A stretch of DNA of 26,522 nt from Patescibacteria group bacterium (GTDB taxonomy: Bacteria > Patescibacteriota > Minisyncoccia > Portnoybacterales > GWB1-42-6), in the NCBI GenBank assembly GCA_018818145.1, contig JAHIST010000082.1, forward strand, positions 1 to 26,522, given 5' to 3'. Below the pieces are notes generated by a model that saw only the letters and a program-made list of their open reading frames with translations, did not search any database and was not told the DNA's origin. A program made the position numbers and the translations under genes. Positions 12,618-18,883 of this stretch are shown here, one piece after another; the stretch's first letter is position 1; every line of letters starts with the position of its first letter.

Positions 12618-14930
12618 ATGGAACTCAAAAAATATCAACAAAAAACGCTGGATGAGCTGAAGAAATACATTGCGGAGATGAAAAAATACGATACCGAAAA
12701 AGCGACGGGGGTGGCGTTTATGATTATGCGCACGGATGCACAGGATAATTTTCCAAAAGATTATCATTGGGTTTCGGAATTAGGCCGGAGCCCTTTTGTT
12801 TGTATTAAGGTGCCGACTGGCGGCGGGAAAACTTTGATTGCCGCGTATTCTGTTGGCCTTATTTTTAAAGATTATTTGGGCGAACGAAATGATAAAGGAT
12901 TGGTAATGTGGTTTGTGCCGTCAGACGCCATTAAAAAACAGACACTAAATAATTTACGCGACCGAAACCATGATTATCGTAAAGTTTTAGATCAAAGATT
13001 TGATAATGCGGTTAAGGTTTTTGATTTAGCGGAGGCAAAAGCGATAAAAAAAGACGATTTAGTAGATAATATTTGCATCGTTGTTTCTACATTGAGTGCT
13101 TTTCGGCGGACAGACAAGGAATGGCTTAAAGCATATCAGGACAATGGCGCATTAATGCCGCATTTTGAAGGACTGGAGGCCGTTGATTTTGATTTCTTGG
13201 ACAAAAGCAAAGAAGGCGAAATTATATATTCTTTGGCAAACGTAATTAAGCTCCATAACCCGTTAGTAATTGTGGACGAAGGGCATAATGTGCAAACAGA
13301 ACTTTCTTTTGAAATGTTGAGAGGATTGAATCCATCTTTTGTTTTAGAATTTACCGCTACGCCACGCGGACAGAGCAACGTGTTAGTTAATATTTCGGCA
13401 AAGGAGTTAAAAGAGGAAAAGATGATTAAAATGCCGATTTATCTAGAGAACAAAACGCCGTGGCAGGAGACGATTTACGAAGGTATTGATAAACTTCGTG
13501 ATTTGGAAAAACGTGCTAAGAAAATCAAGGACGAATATATTCGGCCCATTATGCTTTTGCAAGCCGAGCAAGATATAGAAAACGCGAATAGAATTTATGT
13601 AGAAAAGATAAGGAATTTTTTAATCCAAGAAGCCAAAATACAAGAAGAGCAAATCGCCATTCAGACAAGCAGAAAAAAAGATTTGCCAGATATGAAAACG
13701 CTTTTGGGGCAGACTTGTCCGATTCGCTATATCATTACAGTTAATGCTTTGCGCGAGGGATGGGATTGTCCGTTTGCCTATGTTTTGGTTTCTGTTTCTA
13801 ATTTAGGTGCGCGGCTTTCGGTTGAACAAACAATTGGCCGCATTATGCGTTTGCCAAATGCAGAAGAAAAAGAAGATCCGGCATTAAATTCTGCCTATAT
13901 TTTTGCCGCGACTCAAAATTTCAACCAGACATCAGAAATGGTTATTAAGAGTTTGCAGGAAAACGGCTATGAAGATATAGTGCCAATTTCAAGTGGCGTG
14001 GCAGTTGCGGCGAACGAATTTAAAAAGAAGATTGCCGATAAAAAAGCCGCAGTTCCGTTTGTGAATATAAAAGACGGTGAGATTTTTCGGAAGCTGGATT
14101 ATGTTGCAGATTTAATAGGGGATATCGCTGTTTTGAAAAACCAAGACGCCGAGATTGATTTTAAGCCGGTTGATGATAACAGAATCGTAAAAATTGATAT
14201 CGGGAAAGAGGGAGAATTAATAAAAGACTCGACTGGCAAATTGGGTTTTATTTATCACTATAAAGATTTTACCGAGGACGATTTATTGTTCTGGCTTCGG
14301 GCAAAAATTCAAAGAGGATTTATTGCGATTGGCGAGATGAATGACTATTTGAAAAAGATTGTAGACAAATTGTTGTTGCGGCATAATCTAGGTGTGTTGA
14401 GTACACATCGCTATCCGATTAAAGAGGCGATTGAAAGAAAGATTGACGAAATCGTTGATAAATTAACAGAAAAAAGATTCAATGAATTGCTTAACGGGCA
14501 GTTAATTTCTTCACACGGAGAACAATTTGTTTTTGGTGATAATATCATTTTGACGTATGTCTCTCAAGAAAATTTTGATAAGCACTTATATGAAAAAGCG
14601 GGTAAGATGAATAAAGAAGAGTTGGATTTTGCTGGTCGGTTAAACTCGCTTGAAAATATCTATTGGTGGTTTCGTAATCCGGAAATGAGTGGGTTTTATA
14701 TTCGGGGATGGAAAAAGCAGAAATTTTATCCAGATTTTATCGCAAAAACAAAAAGCGGAAATTATCTTGTGCTTGAATATAAAGGGGAACATCTGGCGAC
14801 CGGTGAAGATTCTGATTACAAAAAAGCAATCGGCGCGGAATGGGAAAAATTAAGCGGAAAGGGTTATTATTTTAGATGGGTAGAGAAAAATAATATCGAA
14901 GGTGTCATCAACGAAGTTTCGAAAATGTAA
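12618..14930 (+). CDS. Type III restriction endonuclease subunit (Res), DEAD-like helicase-nuclease
   Basis: This 770-aa protein starts at ATG 12618 (MELKKYQQKTLDELKKYI). An upstream in-frame start at 12537 would add residues read from the small-RNA region and is rejected. Superfamily 2 helicase motifs are complete: Walker A PTGGGKT (66-72), DEGH (about 220-223), FTATP (about 243) and the arginine-finger motif EQTIGRIMRLP (about 403-413). A C-terminal PD-(D/E)xK nuclease follows, with PDF near residue 704 and LEYKG near 718-722. Res pairs with Mod to translocate or diffuse on DNA and cleave beyond unmethylated head-to-head sites. All catalytic motifs look intact, so the system is probably active. 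Confidence 0.93.
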   Translation: MELKKYQQKTLDELKKYIAEMKKYDTEKATGVAFMIMRTDAQDNFPKDYHWVSELGRSPFVCIKVPTGGGKTLIAAYSVGLIFKDYLGERNDKGLVMWFVPSDAIKKQTLNNLRDRNHDYRKVLDQRFDNAVKVFDLAEAKAIKKDDLVDNICIVVSTLSAFRRTDKEWLKAYQDNGALMPHFEGLEAVDFDFLDKSKEGEIIYSLANVIKLHNPLVIVDEGHNVQTELSFEMLRGLNPSFVLEFTATPRGQSNVLVNISAKELKEEKMIKMPIYLENKTPWQETIYEGIDKLRDLEKRAKKIKDEYIRPIMLLQAEQDIENANRIYVEKIRNFLIQEAKIQEEQIAIQTSRKKDLPDMKTLLGQTCPIRYIITVNALREGWDCPFAYVLVSVSNLGARLSVEQTIGRIMRLPNAEEKEDPALNSAYIFAATQNFNQTSEMVIKSLQENGYEDIVPISSGVAVAANEFKKKIADKKAAVPFVNIKDGEIFRKLDYVADLIGDIAVLKNQDAEIDFKPVDDNRIVKIDIGKEGELIKDSTGKLGFIYHYKDFTEDDLLFWLRAKIQRGFIAIGEMNDYLKKIVDKLLLRHNLGVLSTHRYPIKEAIERKIDEIVDKLTEKRFNELLNGQLISSHGEQFVFGDNIILTYVSQENFDKHLYEKAGKMNKEELDFAGRLNSLENIYWWFRNPEMSGFYIRGWKKQKFYPDFIAKTKSGNYLVLEYKGEHLATGEDSDYKKAIGAEWEKLSGKGYYFRWVEKNNIEGVINEVSKM

Positions 14931-14991
14931 TTTATCAAAATAAAAAGTGTCGTCAAAATAAAAGCAAAATAAAAGGTTGTCAGGTACCGTT

Positions 14992-15028
14992 ATTTAACCC
15001 CCCACTTCTCATCGCTTCGGGTGGGGTT
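14992..15028. repeat. Palindromic repeat TTTAACCCC...GGGGTTAAA
   Basis: TTAACCCCCCAC and GTGGGGTTAA flank a loop with TCATCGCTTCGG. It fills much of the 109-nt gap between res and the winged-helix gene. Nothing else is recognised in this gap apart from A-rich sequence after res. Confidence 0.55.
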
Positions 15029-15039
15029 AAATTAAATTT

Positions 15040-15408
15040 ATGACCATATTTTTATATTTTTTAATCGGCGCGATTTTGGGAGCAGGGGTGGTTTGGTTTT
15101 TGGAAAGAAAGAGAACAAAGGAATTGGAGGTTGAGCTGGAAAGGACGAAAAAAGAGAAGGAGGAACAGTTGCATATTGTGTCGGGCATTGATGAATTTAA
15201 CCGCCGGATGCAGGAGATAAAAGAGGAGAGGAAACAAAAGATTATTGGGTTTTTGACGGATAAGAAAAAGATCAAAACAAATGAGGTGGCGGATTTGCTG
15301 GATATTTCCCGCGCCACGGCCTTCCGCTATTTAGAAGAACTAGAGAAAGAGGGGAAAATAGAGCAGATCGGCGCTTTTGGCCGGAATGTGCAATATAAGC
15401 TCAAATAA
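15040..15408 (+). CDS. Membrane-anchored winged-helix protein
   Basis: This 122-aa protein has three visible parts: an N-terminal TM helix (about 3-20, FLYFLIGAILGAGVVWFL), a highly charged probable coiled coil (about 22-66, rich in Glu/Lys/Arg), and a C-terminal winged helix-turn-helix (about 67-122: KIKTNEVADLLDISRATAFRYLEELEKEGKI, a DeoR/MarR-like recognition helix and wing ending VQYKLK). It would hold a DNA-binding domain at the inner membrane face by a rod. Such one-component designs are known in membrane-integrated regulators. Ligand and targets are unknown. It is the last gene before the right-hand copy of the island-flanking hairpin. Confidence 0.75.
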   Translation: MTIFLYFLIGAILGAGVVWFLERKRTKELEVELERTKKEKEEQLHIVSGIDEFNRRMQEIKEERKQKIIGFLTDKKKIKTNEVADLLDISRATAFRYLEELEKEGKIEQIGAFGRNVQYKLK

Positions 15409-15427
15409 GCCAAAAGATTGTTAAACC

Positions 15428-15456
15428 AAATGCTTCAATCATCGTCTGAAGCATTA
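15428..15456. repeat. Right copy of the island-flanking 28-nt hairpin repeat
   Basis: 15428-15455 matches 7871-7898 at 27 of 28 positions (T for G in the loop), with the same 9-bp stem AATGCTTCA/TGAAGCATT and in the same orientation. No T-run follows this copy. A perfect 12-nt palindrome ATTCGTACGAAT lies shortly downstream at 15472-15483. Confidence 0.65.
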
Positions 15457-15549
15457 AAATCTGTATTGTCTAATTCGTACGAATAGGCGAATAAGATAGA
15501 ACTTTTTCCCGGTTTATGATAAAATTTAAATAAATCCGTTACAAAAATT

Positions 15550-15574
15550 GGAGGTGTTAAACACCTTTTTTGAT
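15550..15574 (+). promoter_or_regulatory. Terminator-like hairpin and displaced Shine-Dalgarno upstream of the EndoQ gene
   Basis: GGAGG (15550-15554) overlaps a perfect 6-bp hairpin AGGTGT-TAA-ACACCT (15553-15567), which is followed by six T residues. The Shine-Dalgarno-like sequence is 26 nt from ATG 15581, too far for direct use. Folding would hide it and could terminate transcription, so it may be an attenuator. A TATGAT (15515-15520) upstream could be the -10. Confidence 0.45.
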
Positions 15575-15580
15575 TACTCT

Positions 15581-16900
15581 ATGAAATTTTTCGCAGATTT
15601 TCATATCCACAGCAAATATTCCCGAGCCACCAGCCGCGATATGGATTTGGAGAATTTGGATAAGTGGGCAAAAATCAAGGGCGTCAATCTTTTGGGCTCG
15701 GGCGATTTTACCCATCCTTTATGGTTTAGGGAATTAAAAACTAAGCTGGAGCCGGCCGAGCCGGGACTTTTTAAATTGCGCCAGAACAGCAAAATTAAAA
15801 ACAGCAACGGCTGGCACCTGCCCAACGGTAACGGCGGCGTTGCTGATTTGCGCTATATTTTGACAACAGAGATAAGCTGTATCTACAGCAAAAAAAACAG
15901 AACCAGAAAAATTCATCTGATGATTTTTGTTCCTTCTTTTGAAGCGGTGGAAAAAATTAACGCTCACTTGGGGTGGCTGGGAAATTTGAAAGCCGACGGC
16001 CGTCCGATTTTGGGGCTGGACGCCAAAGAGCTGGCTAAAATAGCGCTGAATATTTCACCGGAAGCCATTCTCGTGCCGGCCCACGCCTGGACCCCGCACT
16101 TTTCTATTTTTGGTTCTGTCTCCGGTTTTAATACAATTGAAGAATGCTTTGACGACTATGCTAAATATATTTTTGCCATTGAAACCGGCTTGTCTTCTAA
16201 TCCCGAAATGAACTGGCGGCTCTCGCGCCTTGATAAAATTACTTTGATTTCCAACTCCGACTCGCACAGCCCCAGCCGCATCGGCCGAGAAGCAAATATT
16301 TTTGAAGGTAAAATAGAAGGTTTTCGCCAGATAGCCGAAGCCTTAAGATTAGGGGCGAGAGCGCCCAAAACCATTGCCAACCGGTTGGTGGAAACCATAG
16401 AATTTTTTCCCGAAGAGGGAAAATATCATTACGACGGCCATCGCAACTGCAAAATAGTTTTTAGCCCCGAAGAATCAAAAAAGCATAAAAACAGATGTCC
16501 GGTTTGCGGCCGGCCCCTGACCATTGGCGTGATGAACCGCGTTGAGGAGCTGGCTGACAGGGCGGTCGGTTTTAAGCCGGAAAAAGCGATTCCTTTCAGA
16601 AGTCTTATTCCGCTGGAAGAAATTATCGGCGAGGCGATAGATTTGGGCGTGGGCACAAAAGGGGTGGAAAAAGAGTATAAAGAACTGATTAATAAATTTG
16701 GCAATGAATTTAAAATTATGCTGGAGGTTTCAGAGGCCGAATTGTCGCACGCCGCGAGCCCCGAAATTGCCCAAGCGATTCAACGAGTGAGAGAAGGAAA
16801 GGTAAAAATTGAGCCGGGTTACGACGGCGAATACGGCAAGATAAAAATTTTTGAAGAAGAAGAGAGAAAAAGTTTTTCTAAGCAGGCCTCTCTTCTTTAG
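15581..16900 (+). CDS. Endonuclease Q-like PHP nuclease (TIGR00375 type)
   Basis: About 439 aa. The N-terminal PHP metal site is clear: FADFHIHSKYSRATS (H8, H10), GSGDFTHPLW, TTEISCIY, LVPAHAWTPHFSIFG and NSDSHSP. A C-terminal zinc site follows: HRNCKIVFSPEE...CPVCGRPLTIGVMNRVEELADR. This order matches endonuclease Q, which nicks DNA 5' of deaminated bases (uracil, hypoxanthine, xanthine) and AP sites. It is best known from Thermococcales and scattered bacteria. I chose ATG 15581 (MKFFADFHIHSKYS) because the frame before it (from TTG 15548) is made by a hairpin. Neighbouring PolX, MGMT and Nudix genes fit a repair theme. Family membership is confident; base specificity is inferred from the family. 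Confidence 0.88.
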   Translation: MKFFADFHIHSKYSRATSRDMDLENLDKWAKIKGVNLLGSGDFTHPLWFRELKTKLEPAEPGLFKLRQNSKIKNSNGWHLPNGNGGVADLRYILTTEISCIYSKKNRTRKIHLMIFVPSFEAVEKINAHLGWLGNLKADGRPILGLDAKELAKIALNISPEAILVPAHAWTPHFSIFGSVSGFNTIEECFDDYAKYIFAIETGLSSNPEMNWRLSRLDKITLISNSDSHSPSRIGREANIFEGKIEGFRQIAEALRLGARAPKTIANRLVETIEFFPEEGKYHYDGHRNCKIVFSPEESKKHKNRCPVCGRPLTIGVMNRVEELADRAVGFKPEKAIPFRSLIPLEEIIGEAIDLGVGTKGVEKEYKELINKFGNEFKIMLEVSEAELSHAASPEIAQAIQRVREGKVKIEPGYDGEYGKIKIFEEEERKSFSKQASLL

Positions 16901-16910
16901 TTCTTGAATA

Positions 16911-16939
16911 TTGACTTTTTTGTTCAAGGACTTTATTAT
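16911..16939 (+). promoter_or_regulatory. Strong promoter upstream of the zinc-ribbon gene
   Basis: TTGACT (16911-16916), exactly 17 nt, then TATTAT (16934-16939). Transcription would start near 16946, giving a leader of about 95 nt before ATG 17040. CTTGAA/TTCAAG (16903-16908/16922-16927) is an inverted repeat overlapping the -35 and spacer, a possible operator. Confidence 0.65.
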
Positions 16940-17039
16940 TTAAGATAGTAAGTTTTAAAAATTAACGAGCTATTTATTCAACAGAGGCTGCCGATTTTCA
17001 AGGCCCAAAGTTGGGTAATAAGACTTAGTTAAAAAAGTA

Positions 17040-17219
17040 ATGGCCTTTCAAGATCAGCGGCCTCAAGGCGGTTTTCAGCGCCAGATGTTCCAGGGAAACT
17101 GGACCTGTGCTGATTGCGGCGCACAAATCACCGAATTGCCTTTCAAGCCGGCAGAAGACAGACCGGTTTATTGCCGCGACTGCCATCAAAAGCACCGCGT
17201 CGACAGAGGTAATCGCTAA
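17040..17219 (+). CDS. 59-aa zinc-ribbon protein (CxxC...CxxC)
   Basis: ATG 17040 to TAA 17219 encodes 59 residues with a Gln/Arg-rich N-terminus (MAFQDQRPQGGFQRQMFQGN), then WTCADCGAQITELPF and RPVYCRDCHQKHR. The two CxxC pairs, 19 residues apart, are a typical single zinc ribbon, and the TxLPF...RPVYCRDC spacing is one seen repeatedly in short CPR zinc-ribbon proteins. Because it is so short it is easily missed. A good promoter lies upstream, and a terminator-like stem follows the palindromic element downstream. RNA, DNA or protein binding cannot be told apart. Function unknown. Confidence 0.75.
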   Translation: MAFQDQRPQGGFQRQMFQGNWTCADCGAQITELPFKPAEDRPVYCRDCHQKHRVDRGNR

Positions 17220-17225
17220 TTTAGC

Positions 17226-17370
17226 AAATCCCGTTACATCCGCCCTAGCCCCGCTAGAGACTTATTCTGTAGGCCTCTAACGGGGCTAAGGGACGAAGCA
17301 TCCAAGAAGCTTTTCTTGCTTCCTATTCATCTCCTGCCCGAAAGCAAAGATTTTCTGGATGTAACGGGAT
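17226..17370. repeat. 145-nt nested palindromic element
   Basis: Outer arms TCCCGTTACATCC (from about 17228) and GGATGTAACGGGA (ending about 17370) are perfect inverted repeats. Within them GCCCTAGCCCCG and CGGGGCTAAGGG pair around a TAGAG/CTCTA hairpin, and a GAAGC/GCTTC hairpin with an AAGAA/TTCTT core follows. The result is a branched structure resembling the one at 4111-4341 in design but not in sequence. There is no ORF. A structured RNA is an alternative reading. Confidence 0.65.
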
Positions 17371-17384
17371 AAAATAGCGAATCC

Positions 17385-17413
17385 AAAAAACTCCGCCAAA
17401 AGCGGGGTTTTTT
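17385..17413 (+). terminator. Intrinsic terminator (CCGC-CAAAA-GCGG, bidirectional)
   Basis: AAAAAACTCCGC and GCGGGGTTTTTT flank a CAAAA loop. The A-run on one side and T-run on the other allow termination in either direction. It separates the zinc-ribbon unit from the PP-loop gene. Confidence 0.7.
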
Positions 17414-17415
17414 GA

Positions 17416-17444
17416 TTGGCAGGTGATAAAAATTAAGATAAGAT
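17416..17444 (+). promoter_or_regulatory. Promoter of the PP-loop gene, leaderless geometry
   Basis: TTGGCA (17416-17421), exactly 17 nt, then TAAGAT (17439-17444), and ATG begins at 17451 after 6 nt. The start point would coincide with the A of the start codon. No Shine-Dalgarno sequence. Confidence 0.6.
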
Positions 17445-17450
17445 AGGTTT

Positions 17451-18416
17451 ATGAAAAAGAAAGTCAAAGCTTTGGTTTTGCTTTCCGGCGGGTTGGATTC
17501 AATTCTGGCCGTAAAGTTGTTGTCGGAGCAGGGAATTGAAGTTGAGGCGATAAATTTCCGGACGAATTTTTGTGGGCCTTCCAAAGCGCGGCCGGCGGCC
17601 AAGATGCTGGGCGTGCCAATGCGCGAAGTTAATATCCGCGAAGATTTTTTGGCGGTTTTGAAAAAACCAAAATATGGTTATGGCGCGGGGCTGAATCCTT
17701 GTATTGACTGCCACGCTTTAATGCTTAAAAAAGCCGGTGAAATTATGTGGGAAGAAGGCTATAGTTTTGTAGCCACCGGCGAAGTTTTGGGCGAGCGGCC
17801 AATGTCCCAGCATAAAAAGGCGCTAAAAATCGTTGAGAAAGAAGCGGGGCTGGAAGGTTATCTGTTGCGTCCTTTATCGGCGAAATTATTGGAGTCGACC
17901 GTTCCAGAAAAAGAAGGTCTGGTTGACCGCGAAAAATTATTGGCGATTTCCGGGCGGAACCGCCAGCCGCAAATGGAATTAGCGGCGCGATACGGCATAA
18001 AAAATTATCCCACGCCCGCGGGCGGCTGCGCGCTGACGCAGGCAGGATTTACTAAGCGGCTGAAAGAATTAGCGAAGCATAAGCCGGATTTTGACGTTGA
18101 TGATGTTGATTTGGTAGGGTTGGGACGTCATTTCTGGCTTGCCTCGCCGAATCCGCCAGCCGGCGGAGAAGGCGGGGTGAATGGCGTGCAGATAATTTTG
18201 GGACGAAACAAAGAGGAAAATGAAATTTTAAAATCAGCCCGAAAGAGCCAAGATGTTTTTATTATCCCCCTGAATTTTCTAGGACCGGAAGCCTTGATTA
18301 AAAGTGCCAAAATCAGTAATAATTCAATTGCTAAAGCCAAAGAGCTAATTGTTCGGTTTTCGCCCAAAGCCAAGGGCCGCAAGACCGAAGAATTAAATTT
18401 TGAAGTATTTGATTAA
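17451..18416 (+). CDS. PP-loop ATPase, tRNA-thiolation-like (ThiI/MnmA-related)
   Basis: This 321-aa protein has the N-type ATP-pyrophosphatase loop SGGLDS at residues 12-17, cysteines at 41, 84, 87 (NPCIDC) and 193 (AGGCALT), and the family block FVATGEVLGERPMSQH (106-121). It matches the group often annotated as tRNA (5-methylaminomethyl-2-thiouridylate)-methyltransferase-like or ThiI-like, which adenylates and thiolates tRNA uridines. The exact modified position is not readable. Residues about 231-245 (ASPNPPAGGEGGVNG) are encoded by a palindromic repeat inserted in frame (18144-18175), between HFWL and GVQIILGR. A Shine-Dalgarno-containing small gene follows 23 nt downstream. Confidence 0.82.
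   Translation: MKKKVKALVLLSGGLDSILAVKLLSEQGIEVEAINFRTNFCGPSKARPAAKMLGVPMREVNIREDFLAVLKKPKYGYGAGLNPCIDCHALMLKKAGEIMWEEGYSFVATGEVLGERPMSQHKKALKIVEKEAGLEGYLLRPLSAKLLESTVPEKEGLVDREKLLAISGRNRQPQMELAARYGIKNYPTPAGGCALTQAGFTKRLKELAKHKPDFDVDDVDLVGLGRHFWLASPNPPAGGEGGVNGVQIILGRNKEENEILKSARKSQDVFIIPLNFLGPEALIKSAKISNNSIAKAKELIVRFSPKAKGRKTEELNFEVFD
18144..18175. repeat. In-frame palindromic element within the PP-loop gene
   Basis: CGCC-GAA-TCCGCC pairs with GGCGGA-GAA-GGCG around AGCC. It is translated as part of ASPNPPAGGEGG, a peptide typical of palindrome-derived insertions. The frame on both sides is intact. Confidence 0.7.
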
Positions 18417-18439
18417 AGTTCTTTACAAGGAGGCAGGCC

Positions 18440-18823
18440 ATGGGACTAAGGAAAAGAGAGGAGCAGCTGATTAAATTTAGATGTTTTCATTGTGGCTGTC
18501 TGGTTACGATTTTAGTTAGGGGGCGCTATAATATTGAAAAAGCTTATTGCAAAAAAAAGGGATGCGCGCGAAAACACATTATTTACGTTCGTAGTCCTAA
18601 GCGCGCCCGTCGATACGTGAAATATTTACGGAAGATTCAAAGCCGGATTCCCGTTTTCCACGAAGTTGAGATTAAAAGGATTTTTCGGCATCAAGACGGC
18701 CAGCTTTTCCGAGGGCGCGCACTGCTTGGTTTGGTGATAGCAGAGAAAGATGATTTGTTAACCGTTGAAGCTTGCCCGGGCGGCGCTCGGCGCGTTTACC
18801 GGAAAGACCAAATTATCGTCTAA
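18440..18823 (+). CDS. 127-aa Cys-rich basic protein, unknown function
   Basis: This gene has the clearest Shine-Dalgarno sequence in the window (AAGGAGG, 18426-18432), 7 nt before ATG 18440. The protein is strongly basic with an N-terminal zinc-ribbon-like set of cysteines, FRCFHCGC (15, 18, 20) and YCKKKGC (37, 42), then KRARRYVKYLRKIQSR and a C-terminal beta-rich part (GLVIAEKDDLLTVEACPG). The combination suggests nucleic-acid or ribosome binding, but no named family is recognised. It ends at a perfect UUCG terminator, so the PP-loop gene and this gene form one unit. Confidence 0.75.
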   Translation: MGLRKREEQLIKFRCFHCGCLVTILVRGRYNIEKAYCKKKGCARKHIIYVRSPKRARRYVKYLRKIQSRIPVFHEVEIKRIFRHQDGQLFRGRALLGLVIAEKDDLLTVEACPGGARRVYRKDQIIV

Positions 18824-18846
18824 GCGGACTTCGGTCCGCTTTTTCT
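18823..18846 (+). terminator. Intrinsic terminator with TTCG loop
   Basis: AGCGGAC-TTCG-GTCCGCT is a perfect 7-bp stem with a stable UUCG tetraloop, followed by TTTTTC. It overlaps the last base of the upstream stop codon. Confidence 0.9.
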
Positions 18847-18868
18847 TTTAAAAAAGGAATGAACGCGA

Positions 18869-18874
18869 TATAAT
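18869..18874 (+). promoter_or_regulatory. -10 box of polX
   Basis: TATAAT (18869-18874) lies 9 nt before ATG 18884, so the mRNA would begin within a few nt of the start codon. No clear -35. The AAGGA at 18854-18858 lies upstream of the -10 and would not be transcribed. Confidence 0.5.
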
Positions 18875-18883
18875 AAAAAAAGC

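Noticed and set aside
7871..15456. Calling the island an integrated phage or plasmid
   Set aside because: There is no integrase, structural, replication or mobilisation gene. The flanking repeats alone do not prove integration.
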